This document shows, one piece after another, positions 35,096-46,455 of a stretch of DNA of 64,000 nucleotides. Under the pieces are notes generated by a model. The model was given only the letters and a program-made list of their open reading frames with translations. It made no database searches and had not been told where the DNA came from. The DNA comes from Closterium sp. Naga37s-1 (lineage: Eukaryota > Streptophyta > Zygnematophyceae > Desmidiales > Closteriaceae), in the NCBI GenBank assembly GCA_947471745.1, contig CANJKZ010000915.1, forward strand, positions 1 to 64,000. Reading direction: 5' to 3'. Each line of letters begins with the position of its first letter. The stretch's first letter is position 1. Made by a program: the position numbers and the translations under genes.

Positions 35096-36165
35096 ATGAG
35101 TCAAGGGAATGGAGAAGCAGCTGAGAAGAGAAGTGAGCTGCCACCATCCAAGATTGAGGTGTTGGATGGCTCCAATTATGAGGAATGGAGCGGGCGGATG
35201 AGGAGCGTCTTCAAGCGCTACAAGCTGCTGAAACTTGCGATGGGAGAAGAGAAACTGTTCGAGGAAGGAGATGCTCGGGAGCTGTGGATCGAGCGGAGCA
35301 CAGTGTTGTTCGACCTCATCTTGCAATCCGTGAACAACGACATGTTCCAGCACATCAAGGACTTGGTTGAGTTGGACGACTCCGGTCCAAAGGCGTGGAA
35401 GCCATGGTGATCGTGCTCGAGAAGGAGCTGGCGGCCATCTCCATGCGATCGGGAGATGATGTGAAGCCGGTCCTTGACAAGATCAAGGACATATATGCGA
35501 GGATGGCAGCGGCGGGCAGCAACGTGTCGCAGATGCAGCAATGCACCAAGATCATCTCGGTGCTCAACAACTCGTGGGAGAACCTCATCCCCACCGTCAA
35601 TGTTCAGCAGGACAAGTGGACGCTTGAGTGGCTACGGCAGCAGATCCTGCAAGAGGACTTCCGCAGGCGCCATACGAGAGGTGGTGCTGCCAACAAAACT
35701 GCTGAGGGGTATGGAGCTGCAGGAGGCAGCAGAGGAAGAGGGGGAGGGAGAGGCCAAGGCCGTGGGAGAGGCTTTGGCAGAGGAAGAGGCCGAGGTGACT
35801 ACAATGAGGGGCATGGGAGCTCTGGTGGCAAGGGGAGCACCCGAATGGAGGGTGCGTGCTGGTACTGCAAGAAGGCTGGACACCCATGGTTCAAGTGTTT
35901 CAGCCGGCCTGAGGGATGGGCGCCTCCAGGCATGAAGCCGCCAAGTGGTGAACGTGCACGAGGTGGCGCTGTGCAAGGTTCATGTGCACAAGGTGATGGT
36001 GCACAAGGTAAAGCTGACCTTGGGATGTTCCTCATGGTTGAGGATGTGAAAGGGAGTGAGGGTGATGTGGGCTCGGTTGGGAAGGTTGTGATGCACCCCC
36101 TCACTCACTGGGTGATCGATTCAGGTTGCACAAGTCACATGACCCCACGGGCAGATTGCGCTTGA
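35096..36165 (+). pseudogene. Family A Gag and protease start, unit 1
   Basis: ATG at 35,096 starts MSQGNGEAAEK. The N-terminal capsid region has VLDGSNYEEWSGRMRSVFKR, typical of copia Gag, and ends at TGA 35,408 by frameshift. A small deletion has joined GPKAWK to a different frame near 35,400. The second frame continues with VLEKELAAISM, QQCTKIISVLNNSWENLIPT, an Arg/Gly-rich tract (about 35,735-35,810) and a canonical zinc knuckle CWYCKKAGHPWFKC (C-X2-C-X4-H-X4-C, about 35,860). The protease start WVIDSGCTSHMTP (about 36,115) keeps the DSG triad. A second frameshift ends it at 36,165. In an active element this protein would form the virus-like particle; here it cannot be made as one chain. 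Confidence 0.9.
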
Positions 36166-37990
36166 CGAGGTCAAACCCCTTGGGAATCAAATTTGTGGCT
36201 GCCGCTTCAGGTGCCTTGCTCCCTGTGATTGGTGTTGGGAATGCCAAGGTGATGGGAGCCAAAGGGGAGCTTGTGGGGTTTGGGAATGTACTGCTGGTTG
36301 AAGGTTTGTCTGCTAACCTCCTCTCTGTGCGCCGGCTGCAGAAAAGCAAGGCCAAAGTTACGTTCGGCCCAACCAGCTGCCGTGCAAAGCTTGGGAAGTT
36401 GCTGCTGTGGGATTTGGAGGAGAAGAGCAGCTGCATCAAGGACCTGTGGCAGCTGCCCATCATTCCTTGGAATGGGAAACCACCAGCAACGGCAGCGGCA
36501 GCAGCAACGGCAACGGCAGCAGCAACTGCGGGAGGAGAGGAGACTGCACCAACTGATGGGGCCCTGGATGCAGTCAAGAAGGTGCAGCAGCCACAGCAGC
36601 CACATGGTGAGGTGCTTGCTGGTGTGGATGAGACAGCTGCATGGGCAAAGGCTTCATCCGGGAGTGGTGAGGCCGATTGGGAGACGTGGCACGAGAGGCT
36701 GTGTCATGTGAATTTTCCTATGCTGCAGAAGCTAGTGAAGGGTGGGAGCTTGAAGGGGTTGGAGGTGAAGGGGGGAGCGAAGGAGATTGGGAGCTGCCCT
36801 ACATGCCTTGAGACGAAATTCACCAACTTCCCCTTCAGCTGCAGCACGGGACCAGCCAAGGCTCCACTTGCGCTTGTGCACATGGATGTGGTGGGCCCCA
36901 CGAGGCCCATTTCTCTCTCGGGCAGCCGCTACTTCTTGACGATTGTGGACGACCAAACGCGTGCGGTGTGGGTGTACCCTCTCAAGACCAAGGGGAAGGT
37001 GGCAGCGGCTGTTCTTCAAGAGTGGATGCCGAGAGCTCAAAGGGAGAGCGGACACAAGGTGAAGGTGATCTGCACTGACAACGGGGGAGAATTCATTGGC
37101 GCTGATTTTGAGGCGGTGCTGGAGAAGAAGGGGATCCAGCATCAGCTCACGGTGCCCTACAACCCTCAGTAGAACGGCGTGGCTGAGCGGTTCAACCGGA
37201 CCCTGCAGGGAGGTGCTCGCATTCTCCTTGGGCGCGCAGGGCTGCCGGATCCGTTTTGGGTGACTGCACTGCGGCAGGTCGCCCTTGTGAAGAACAGGGT
37301 GCTGGCGACTGTGGGGGACAAGCAATGGGTCCCCTACACCAAGTAGTATGGGATTGCACTAGCAGTCAACATGCTAAGAGCCTATGGCTACATGGTGGTG
37401 TTTCATGTGCGGAAGGAGAAGAGGGGAAAGCTAGAAGCTTCTGGGAGATGGGGTGTGCACTTAGGGCTTGCGAAGGACCACAAGGGCTGGCTGCTATGGG
37501 ACTTGACCAGCCAGCAGCTGACTGTGTTGAGGGATGTAAAGTTCCTCGAGTCCTTGTACTACAAGGAGTGGAAGGAGCAGTAGCAGAAGCTTCCTGCAAC
37601 ACCGCTGATTGTGAAGGTCGATGAGCTGCAGCGGCCTTCGAGGCAAGTGGAGGTCATTGAGAATGAGATCTCTGGGGTGACTGAGGATGATGGGGGAGAA
37701 CCTGAGGTGGAGGAGCAGCAGCAGCAGCAAGGTGCTCCACAGGGTGCCGCACGTCCGACTGACTGTCCTAGGAGGGATGTGCGCCCTCCCAACCGGCTGA
37801 CCTATCTGAGCTTTGACAAGCCAAAGGTGGTACGGGCTGGGAGTGTGGCTGAGCAGTGTGATGAGGAAGAGATAGCGCAATACTACTGGGCAGCCGTTTC
37901 TGAGCCCAAGACGCTAGCTGAGGCATTGAGCGGGCCCGATGCTGAAAAGTGGAAGCAGAGTGTGAAGGAGGAGTATGACTCTCTACTTGG
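36150..37990 (+). pseudogene. Family A protease tail and integrase, unit 1
   Basis: The frame shifts relative to Gag. It starts with the protease tail (KVMGAKGELVGFGNVLLVEG, ANLLSVRRLQ) and an Ala/Thr-rich low-complexity insert (about 36,480-36,540). The Gag-pre-integrase zinc motif follows (WHERLCHVN ... CPTC, about 36,690-36,815). The integrase core has the DDE residues in HMDVVGPTRP, CTDNGGEFIG and NGVAERFNRT. Three in-frame TAGs break it: 37,170 (where PQQNG is conserved), 37,344 (where A1 has Trp in TKWYG) and 37,581 (where A1 has Gln). A frameshift near 37,985 separates it from reverse transcriptase. All of these lesions are repeated in unit 2. Confidence 0.9.
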
Positions 37991-39472
37991 GAGTTGTGTG
38001 AGCTGCCTCCCGGGAAGAAGGCAATCTCTTCGAAGCTGATCTTCAGGCACAAGTACGGACCTGATGGGGCGCTGACCCGCTACAAGTCAAGGCTTGTGGC
38101 TAAGGGGTTTCAGCAGACAAAAGGGAAGGACTTTGACGAGATCTTTGCTCCTGTGGGGAAAGGGACAACACTGAGAGTGTCATTGGTAATGGCAGCAAAC
38201 CGTCGATGGCAGGTGAAGCAGATGGACATTAGCACCGTCTTCCTCAATGGGATCATTCTGGAGGAGCTGTACATGTTACAGCCTGAGGGATTGGATGATG
38301 GGAGCGGCAGGGTGTGCAGGCTGAAGAAGGCCATCTATGGCCTGAAGCAGGCTCCTCGCGCATGGTACCACAAGCTCGAGGAGACACTGCTGGCTGGGGG
38401 GTTCAAGAAGAGCAAGTGCGACCACAGCTTGTTCCTGCTACAAGAGAAGGAGCAGTTCCTCATGCTCCTGGTGCATGTGGATGACATCTTGCTCTTCTCC
38501 GAGTCGTCTGCATTGATTGACCGTGTGGAGGAGATGCTGGAGATGCAGTTCAAGTGCTCAAAGATGGGACATGTGAAGTACTACTTGGGGATGCATGTGG
38601 AGAGAGACCTTGACAAGGGAGTGTTGAGGTTGCACCAGAGGAAGTACTGTGAGGGGCTGGCTGAGAAGTATGGGCTGCAAGATGGAGGAAAGCCAGCCAC
38701 CCCACTGCCTTCGGGGTTCACTGTGGAGCCGTGTGCTGATGAGGAGGTGGTGGGTGAGAGTGACAGGAAGATGTTTCATTCCATGGTTGGGGCACTCAAC
38801 TATGCGGCCAACCACACGTGGCCTGACATTGCCTTTGCAACATCCAGGCTTGCCAGTGTGGTCTCACGCCCCAGTCATGAGCAATTGGAAGCGGCCAAAA
38901 GATTGGTCCGCTATGTAAGTGCTACAGCATCTGTGGGTTTGGAGTATAGTGCAGTAAAGCAAAGGCAGCAGCGGGGTGCTACTGATTTGGGAAAGGGGGA
39001 GATGCTCTTGACCTGCTACACTGACGCTAGCTTCAACTCTGTGAAGACGGATGGCACCAGCATTGGCGGCTATGTGTGCCTGTTTGGAGGTGGTGTAGTG
39101 AGCTGGCGCAGCAAGAAGCAGAATGAGGTGGGGCAGTCATCGTGTAAGACAGAGTACATGGCCCTGCATCATGGGGCTAAGGAGGTGGTGTGGCTGAGGC
39201 GTTTGTTGGAGGAGATTGGAGTTGGTGAGGGGGAGCCGACAATGATGTTTTGTGACAATGAGCCGGCAGTGAAGTTAGCCAAGAATGCTCGTCTTCATGG
39301 GCTGACCAAACACATCAGGCCTAAGTGGCATTGGGTGAGGAGGCTCCTGCACAAGGAGGTGCGGCTGGAGATTGTGAAGACCCATCAGCACGCGGCTGAC
39401 ATTCTCACCAAGCGCCTGGCTGAATCTGAGCATTGGAAGGGCATGAAGCTTGTTGGGATGAGTGTGCATTGA
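37985..39472 (+). pseudogene. Family A reverse transcriptase and RNase H, unit 1
   Basis: This is an uninterrupted frame of about 490 codons. Reverse transcriptase shows KAISSKLIFRHKYGPDG, QMDISTVFLNG (first catalytic Asp, about 38,225), AIYGLKQAPRAWYHKLEE and HVDDILLFS (about 38,474; His replaces the usual Tyr before the Asp pair). RNase H shows YTDASFNS, TEYMALHHGAKEVVWL, FCDNEPAVKLAKNA and ADILTKRLAE. The stop is TGA at 39,470. It would make cDNA from the element RNA, but its fusion to integrase is broken upstream by frameshift, so it is scored as part of a dead polyprotein. Confidence 0.92.
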
Positions 39473-39517
39473 GGGTGCATGAATCAGCTATGGCATGTGG
39501 GATGATGGTAGGCAGCC

Positions 39518-39529
39518 AAAGGGGGAGTT
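39518..39529 (+). promoter_or_regulatory. Polypurine tract, family A unit 1
   Basis: AAAGGGGGAGTT lies immediately upstream of the LTR start TGTTATG. This is the expected primer for plus-strand DNA. Confidence 0.85.
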
Positions 39530-39780
39530 TGTTATGTGATGCTATCATTTGCATTCACGTCTGTCTGCCTCCCATCGCATGTTCGTGCGTTGCATGCGTG
39601 GTGTGAGCGTGTGCAAGAATTTGTGTTTGATGTGGTTTGGTTTCTCTGAGTGTGTGTGAATGTTATTTGGCTTGAGCAGATATCTGAAGTGACTTCTCTG
39701 CTCAAGAGCTTTCCGACGAACCAAGTATCACTTCAATGGGAGCACGAACAAGAAAGTTACGAACGTTAGAAGTTCATATG
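39530..39780 (+). mobile_element. Truncated family A 3' LTR, unit 1 (first 251 bp)
   Basis: The LTR starts normally but stops at GTTCATATG, where complete LTRs continue GTTCGTATGCTTTTG. It is joined to a family C integrase scrap. Unit 2 is truncated at exactly the same base (45,583), so the truncation predates the tandem duplication. Confidence 0.9.
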
Positions 39781-39808
39781 GGTGCCCTATGTGGAGTGGA
39801 TCGAAAGG
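39781..39808 (+). pseudogene. 28-bp family C integrase scrap, unit 1
   Basis: The sequence codes for the end of VPYVEWIER and finishes in AAAGG against LTR2. Unit 2 has 77 bp here. The 49-bp difference is flanked by ATG on both sides, consistent with a small microhomology deletion in unit 1. Confidence 0.8.
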
Positions 39809-40663
39809 TGTTATGTGATGCTATCACTTGCATTCACGTCTGTCTACCTCCCATCACATGTTCGTGCGTTGCATGCGTTGTGTGAGCGTGTGCAAGAATT
39901 TGTGTTTGATGTGGTTTGGTTTTTCTGAGTATGTGTGAATGTTATTTGGCTTGAGCAGATATCTGAAGTGACCCCTCTGCTCAAGAGCTTTCCGACGAAC
40001 CAAGTATCGCTTCAATCGGAGCACGAACAAGAAAGTTACGAACGTTGGAAGTTCGTATGTTTTTTATATTTGGTTGTGGTGACTATGGGAAGTTGTGGGG
40101 TTGACTCCATAAAGGGGTATAGACTTTTGAGGGTTGTGAAATTCGTCAAAATCACTGTAGATGCTGCCAAGTGGTTGGGAGGAGCCAAACCAGGTTAACA
40201 AGTGTGGCCAAGTTTGGTAAGGTAGATGGCATGGGTTGGGAAAGTGACAAAAGTAAAAGTGGGAGGCGATTTGATGCGCTTATGGGGTTTTCCTTGGTTG
40301 GAGACTCCTTGGGGACCTTCCCTCTCGTCCTCTTTTTTCTCCTATCTGGTTTAGTGCTACTCTAACTTTCTTGTGTGGTACTTGTGAGACTCTTGTGATT
40401 GAGTAAATTATCAATAACAGCATACCTCCTAGAGCGCCGCAATTGTTAACTCCAGTTGTGCTTCACCGTTTCATACAATTCAACTTGAGAAATGTAGCCA
40501 CGGTCTAGTGCTACAACATATCCGGAATTGGTGAAGTTTCAACGGTGCGTTTTTAATCGAAGGCGTTTCTTGTGACGGCGACTTTCTGTCCAGAAATTGA
40601 GACCAACGGTTTTATGTTATTTCGGCCCTTAAGCTTCCTAGACTCCGTCATTAGTCTCTAACA
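39809..40663 (+). mobile_element. Family A LTR2 (855 bp), chimeric, 5' LTR of unit 2
   Basis: The LTR runs from TGTTATGTGATGC to CTCTAACA. From its start to about 40,349 it shares diagnostic bases with LTR3 (CTACCTCCC, GAGTATGTG, GACCCCTCTG, CAAGTTTGGTAAGGTAG, CTGGTTTAG). From 40,405 to its end it matches LTR1 (GAGTAAATTATCAATAAC, CCTCCTAGAGCGCCGCAATTG). The switch lies in 40,350-40,404, which is identical in all three. This is the expected product of unequal crossing-over between LTR3 and LTR1. Confidence 0.9.
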
Positions 40664-40665
40664 AG

Positions 40666-40677
40666 TGGTATCAAAGC
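40666..40677 (+). promoter_or_regulatory. Primer-binding site, family A unit 2
   Basis: TGGTATCAAAGC lies two bases after LTR2, identical to unit 1. Confidence 0.85.
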
Positions 40678-40898
40678 TGATTACGGACCTTATGGGGAGT
40701 TTGATGACGTGTGAAGACCCTCCTAGACCCACCATGGCCTGTGGGCGTGCCTAAGTGGATTCTGGAGGTTGCATGTGACTTCCGCTAAGGGGAAACTCTG
40801 CCGAAATTTCGTTGGCGCCGCCACTTGTGAAAATATTGTGGGACTTCGGTGTGGACAGCAAAGGGGGGAGCTGAAACCTGTGATTGGGAGCAGAGGAG
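40678..40898 (+). other. Untranslated leader of family A unit 2
   Basis: This stretch is non-coding and near-identical to 34,874-35,095. It lacks one A relative to unit 1 near 40,758 (GTGGATTC instead of GTGGAATTC). Confidence 0.6.
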
Positions 40899-41968
40899 AT
40901 GAGTCAAGGGAATGGAGAAGCAGCTGAGAAGAGAAGTGAGCTGCCACCATCCAAGATTGAGGTGTTGGATGGCTCCAATTATGAGGAATGGAGCGGGCGG
41001 ATGAGGAGCGTCTTCAAGCGCTACAAGCTGCTGAAACTTGCGATGGGAGAAGAGAAACTGTTCGAGGAAGGAGATGCTCAGGAGCTGTGGATCGAGCGGA
41101 GCACAGTGTTGTTCGACCTCATCTTGCAATCCGTGAACAACGACATGTTCCAGCACATCAAGGACTTGGTTGAGTTGGACGACTCCGGTCCAAAGGCGTG
41201 GAAGCCATGGTGATCGTGCTCGAGAAGGAGCTGGCGGCCATCTCCATGCGATCGGGAGATGATGTGAAGCCGGTCCTTGACAAGATCAAGGACATATATG
41301 CGAGGATGGCAGCGGCGGGCAGCAACGTGTCGCAGATGCAGCAATGCACCAAGATCATCTCGGTGCTCAACAACTCGTGGGAGAACCTCATCCCCACCCT
41401 CAATGTTCAGCAGGACAAGTGGACGCTTGAGTGGCTACGGCAGCAGATCCTGCAAGAGGACTTCCGCAGGTGCCATACGAGAGGTGGTGCTGCCAACAAA
41501 ACTGCTGAGGGGTATGGAGCTGCAGGAGGCAGCAGAGGAAGAGGGGGAGGGAGAGGCCAAGGCCGTGGGAGAGGCTTTGGCAGAGGAAGAGGCCGAGGTG
41601 ACTACAATGAGGGGCATGGGAGCTCTGGTGGCAAGGGGAGCACCCGAATGGAGGGTGCGTGCTGGTACTGCAAGAAGGCTGGACACCCATGGTTCAAGTG
41701 TTTCAGCCGGCCTGAGGGATGGGCGCCTCCAGGCATGAAGCCGCCAAGTGGTGAACGTGCACGAGGTGGCGCTGTGCAAGGTTCATGTGCACAAGGTGAT
41801 GGTGCACAAGGTAAAGCTGACCTTGGGATGTTCCTCATGGTTGAGGATGTGAAAGGGAGTGAGGGTGATGTGGGCTCGGTTGGGAAGGTTGTGATGCACC
41901 CCCTCACTCACTGGGTGGTCGATTCAGGTTGCACAAGTCACATGACCCCACGGGCAGATTGCGCTTGA
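40899..41968 (+). pseudogene. Family A Gag and protease start, unit 2
   Basis: This is the same architecture and the same two frameshifts as 35,096-36,165. ATG is at 40,899, the first frame ends by TGA at 41,211, and the second frame carries the Arg/Gly tract, the CWYCKKAGHPWFKC zinc knuckle and the DSG protease motif before ending at 41,968. A handful of substitutions distinguish it from unit 1 (for example Gln for Arg at 41,080, Leu for Val at 41,399, and WVVDSG for WVIDSG). Shared defects mean the parent was already inactive when it was duplicated. Confidence 0.9.
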
Positions 41969-43793
41969 CGAGGTCAAACCCCTTGGGAATCAAATTTGTG
42001 GCTGCCGCTTCAGGTGCCTTGCTCCCTGTGATTGGTGTTGGGAATGCCAAGGTGATGGGAGCCAAAGGGGAGCTTGTGGGGTTTGGGAATGTACTGCTGG
42101 TTGAAGGTTTGTCTGCTAACCTCCTCTCTGTGCGCCGGCTGCAGAAAAGCAAGGCCAAAGTTACGTTCGGCCCAACCAGCTGCCGTGCAAAGCTTGGGAA
42201 GTTGCTGCTGTGGGATTTGGAGGAGAAGAGCAGCTGCATCAAGGACCTGTGGCAGCTGCCCATCATTCCTTGGAATGGGAAACCACCAGCAACGGCAGCG
42301 GCAGCAGCAACGGCAACGGCAGCAGCAACTGCGGGAGGAGAGGAGACTGCACCAACTGATGGGGCCCTGGATGCAGTCAAGAAGGTGCAGCAGCCACAGC
42401 AGCCACATGGTGAGGTGCTTGCTGGTGTGGATGAGACAGCTGCATGGGCAAAGGCTTCATCCGGGAGTGGTGAGGCCGATTGGGAGACGTGGCACGAGAG
42501 GCTGTGTCATGTGAATTTTCCTATGCTGCAGAAGCTAGTGAAGGGTGGGAGCTTGAAGGGGTTGGAGGTGAAGGGGGGAGCGAAGGAGATTGGGAGCTGC
42601 CCTACATGCCTTGAGACGAAATTCACCAACTTCCCCTTCAGCTGCAGCACGGGACCAGCCAAGGCTCCACTTGCGCTTGTGCACATGGATGTGGTGGGCC
42701 CCACGAGGCCCCTTTCTCTCTCGGGCAGCCGCTACTTCTTGACGATTGTGGACGACCAAACGCGTGCGGTGTGGGTGTACCCTCTCAAGACCAAGGGGAA
42801 GGTGGCAGCGGCTGTTCTTCAAGAGTGGATGCCGAGAGCTCAAAGGGAGAGCGGACACAAGGTGAAGGTGATCTGCACTGACAACGGGGGAGAATTCATT
42901 GGCGCTGATTTTGAGGCGGTGCTGGAGAAGAAGGGGATCCAGCATCAGCTCACGGTGCCCTACAACCCTCAGTAGAACGGCGTGGCTGAGCGGTTCAACC
43001 GGACCCTGCAGGGAGGTGCTCGCATTCTCCTTAGGCGCGCAGGGCTGCCGGATCCGTTTTGGGTGACTGCACTGCGGCAGGTCGCCCTTGTGAAGAACAG
43101 GGTGCTGGCGACTGTGGGGGACAAGCAATGGGTCCCCTACACCAAGTAGTATGGGATTGCACTAGCAGTCAACATGCTGAGAGCCTATGGCTACATGGTG
43201 GTGTTTCATGTGCGGAAGGAGAAGAGGGGAAAGCTAGAAGCTTCTGGGAGATGGGGTGTGCACTTAGGGCTTGCGAAGGACCACAAGGGCTGGCTGCTAT
43301 GGGACTTGACCAGCCAGCAGCTGACTGTGTTGAGGGATGTAAAGTTCCTCGAGTCCTTGTACTACAAGGAGTGGAAGGAGCAGTAGCAGAAGCTTCCTGC
43401 AACACCGCTGATTGTGAAGGTCGATGAGCTGCAGCGGCCTTCGAGGCAAGTGGAGGTCATTGAGAATGAGATCTCTGGGGTGACTGAGGATGATGGGGGA
43501 GAATCTGAGGTGGAGGAGCAGCAGCAGCAGCAAGGTGCTCCACAGGGTGCCGCACGTCCGACTGATTGTCCTAGGAGGGATGTGCGCCCTCCCAACTGGC
43601 TGACCTATCCGAGCTTTGACAAGCCAAAGGTGGTACGGGCTGGGAGTGTGGCTGAGCAGTGTGATGAGGAAGAGATAGCGCAATACTACTGGGCAGCCGT
43701 TTCTGAGCCCAAGACGCTAGCTGAGGCATTGAGCGGGCCCGATGCTGAAAAGTGGAAGCAGAGTGTGAAGGAGGAGTATGACCCTCTACTTGG
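41953..43793 (+). pseudogene. Family A protease tail and integrase, unit 2
   Basis: This matches 36,150-37,990 in domain order: protease tail, Ala/Thr insert, HHCC zinc motif, and integrase DDE in HMDVVGPTRP, CTDNGGEFIG and NGVAERFNRT. The same three TAG stops are present at 42,973, 43,147 and 43,384, and the same frameshift before reverse transcriptase. The few differences include Pro-Leu for Pro-Ile after GPTRP and Ser for Pro in the acidic linker. Confidence 0.9.
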
Positions 43794-45275
43794 GAGTTGT
43801 GTGAGCTGCCTCCCGGGAAGAAGGCAATCTCTTCGAAGCTGATCTTCAGGCACAAGTACGGACCTGATGGGGCGCTGACCCGCTACAAGTCAAGGCTTGT
43901 GGCTAAGGGGTTTCAGCAGACAAAGGGGAAGGACTTTGACGAGATCTTTGCTCCTGTGGGGAAAGGGACAACACTGAGAGTGTCATTGGTAATGGCAGCA
44001 AACCGTCGATGGCAGGTGAAGCAGATGGACATTAGCACCGTCTTCCTCAATGGGATCATTCTGGAGGAGCTGTACATGTTACAGCCTGAGGGATTGGATG
44101 ATGGGAGCGGCAGGGTGTGCAGGCTGAAGAAGGCCATCTATGGCCTGAAGCAGGCTCCTCGCGCATGGTACCACAAGCTCGAGGAGACACTGCTGGCTGG
44201 GGGGTTCAAGAAGAGCAAGTGCGACCACAGCTTGTTCCTGCTACAAGAGAAGGAGCAGTTCCTCATGCTCCTGGTGCATGTGGATGACATCTTGCTCTTC
44301 TCCGAGTCGTCTGCATTGATTGACCGTGTGGAGGAGATGCTGGAGATGCAGTTCAAGTGCTCAAAGATGGGACATGTGAAGTACTACTTGGGGATGCATG
44401 TGGAGAGAGACCTTGACAAGGGAGTGTTGAGGTTGCACCAGAGGAAGTACTGTGAGGGGCTGGCTGAGAAGTATGGGCTGCAAGATGGAGGAAAGCCAGC
44501 CACCCCACTGCCTTCGGGGTTCACTGTGGAGCCGTGTGCTGATGAGGAGGTGGTGGGTGAGAGTGACAGGAAGATGTTTCATTCCATGGTTGGGGCACTC
44601 AACTATGCGGCCAACCACACGTGGCCTGACATTGCCTTTGCAACATCCAGGCTTGCCAGTGTGGTCTCACGCCCCAGTCATGAGCAATTGGAAGCGGCCA
44701 AAAGATTGGTCCGCTATGTAAGTGCTACAGCATCTGTGGGTTTGGAGTATAGTGCAGTAAAGCAAAGGCAGCAGCGGGGTGCTACTGATTTGGGAAAGGG
44801 GGAGATGCTCTTGACCTGCTACACTGACGCTAGCTTCAACTCTGTGAAGACGGATGGCACCAGCATTGGCGGCTATGTGTGCCTGTTTGGAGGTGGTGTA
44901 GTGAGCTGGCGCAGCAAGAAGCAGAATGAGGTGGGGCAGTCATCGTGTAAGATAGAGTACATGGCCCTGCATCATGGGGCTAAGGAGGTGGTGTGGCTGA
45001 GGCGTTTGTTGGAGGAGATTGGAGTTGGTGAGGGGGAGCCGACAATGATGTTTTGTGACAATGAGCCGGCAGTGAAGTTAGCCAAGAATGCTCGTCTTCA
45101 TGGGCTGACCAAACACATCAGGCCTAAGTGGCATTGGGTGAGGAGGCTCCTGCACAAGGAGGTGCGGCTGGAGATTGTGAAGACCCATCAGCACGCGGCT
45201 GACATTCTCACCAAGCGCCTGGCTGAATCTGAGCATTGGAAGGGCATGAAGCTTGTTGGGATGAGTGTGCATTGA
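43788..45275 (+). pseudogene. Family A reverse transcriptase and RNase H, unit 2
   Basis: This is an open frame of about 490 codons, almost identical to 37,985-39,472. It has QMDISTVFLNG, GLKQAPRAWYHKLEE and HVDDILLFS in reverse transcriptase, then YTDASFNS, IEYMALHHG (unit 1 has TEYMAL), FCDNEPAVKLA and ADILTKRLAE in RNase H. The Ile-Glu-Tyr form matches A1 at 30,800, so the Thr in unit 1 is probably a later change. The stop is TGA at 45,273. The domains are intact but the upstream polyprotein is broken. Confidence 0.92.
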
Positions 45276-45320
45276 GGGTGCATGATTGAGCTATGGCATG
45301 TGGGATGATGGTAGGCAGCC

Positions 45321-45332
45321 AAAGGGGGAGTT
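45321..45332 (+). promoter_or_regulatory. Polypurine tract, family A unit 2
   Basis: AAAGGGGGAGTT abuts the LTR start, as in unit 1. Confidence 0.85.
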
Positions 45333-45583
45333 TGTTATGTGATGCTATCATTTGCATTCACGTCTGTCTGCCACCCATCGCATGTTCGTGCGTTGCATGC
45401 GTGGTGTGAGCGTATGCAAGAATTTGTGTTTGATGTGGTTTGGTTTCTCTGAGTGTGTGTGAATGTTATTTGGCTTGAGCAGATATCTGAAGTGACTTCT
45501 CTGCTCAAGAGCTTTCCGACGAACCAAGTATCACTTCAATGGGAGCACGAACAAGAAAGTTACGAACGTTAGAAGTTCATATG
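45333..45583 (+). mobile_element. Truncated family A 3' LTR, unit 2 (first 251 bp)
   Basis: The length and breakpoint (GTTCATATG) are the same as in the truncated LTR of unit 1. It is followed by the family C integrase scrap. Confidence 0.9.
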
Positions 45584-45660
45584 TGTGTGTGGATAAGAAC
45601 AGAGCTTTGGCTCGTGTGGGAGCAGACAAATGGGTGCCCTATGTGGAGTGGATCGAAAGG
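45584..45660 (+). pseudogene. 77-bp family C integrase scrap, unit 2
   Basis: The scrap encodes VDKNRALARVGADKWVPYVE and WIER, ending in AAAGG against LTR3. It is the same target flank seen inverted at 29,569-29,655, so LTR3 descends from the 5' LTR of the insertion into family C. Confidence 0.85.
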
Positions 45661-46455
45661 TGTTATGTGATGCTATCACTTGCATTCACGTCTGTCTACC
45701 TCCCATCACATGTTCGTGCGTTGCATGCGTGGTGTGAGCGTGTGCAAGAATTTGTGTTTGATGTGGTTTGGTTTTTCTGAGTATGTGTGAATGTTATTTG
45801 GCTTGAGCAGATATCTGAAGTGACCCCTCTGCTCAAGAGCTTTCCGACGAACCAAGTATCGCTTCAATCGGAGCACGAACAAGAAAGTTACGAACGTTGG
45901 AAGTTCGTATGCTTTTGATATTTGGTTGTGGTGACTATGGGAAGTTGTGGGGTTGACTCCATAAGGGGTATAGACTTTTGAGGGTTGGGAAATTCGTCAA
46001 AATCACTGTAGATGCTGCCAAGTGGTTGGGAGGAGCCAAGTGTGGCCAAGTTTGGTAAGGTAGATGACATGGGTTGGGAAAGTGACAAAAGTAAGAGTGG
46101 GAGGCGATTTGATGTGCTTATGGGGTTTTCCTTGGTTGGAGACTCCTTGGGGACCTTCCCTCTCGTCCTCTTTTTTCTCCTATCTGGTTTAGTGCTACTC
46201 TAACTTTCTTGTGTGGTACTTGTGAGACTCTTGTGATTGAGTTAAGTTTCAATGACAGCATACCCCCTAGTGCGCCGAAATCGATAACTCCAGCTGTACT
46301 TCACTGTTTTGTGCAATTCAATTTGGGAAATGTAGCCACAGTCTAGTGCTACAACATAACCGAAATTGGTGAAGTTTCAACGGTGCGTTTTTAATCGAAG
46401 GCATTTCTTGTGACGGCGACTTTTCTGTCCAGAAATTGAGACCAACGATTTTATG
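45661..46455 (+). mobile_element. Family A LTR3, 3'-truncated (795 bp)
   Basis: The LTR starts with TGTTATG after AAAGG and runs to TTTTATG, where complete LTRs continue into TTATTTCGGC. It is then joined to family B LTR-like sequence within the shared bases ATG. No primer-binding site follows. Confidence 0.9.
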
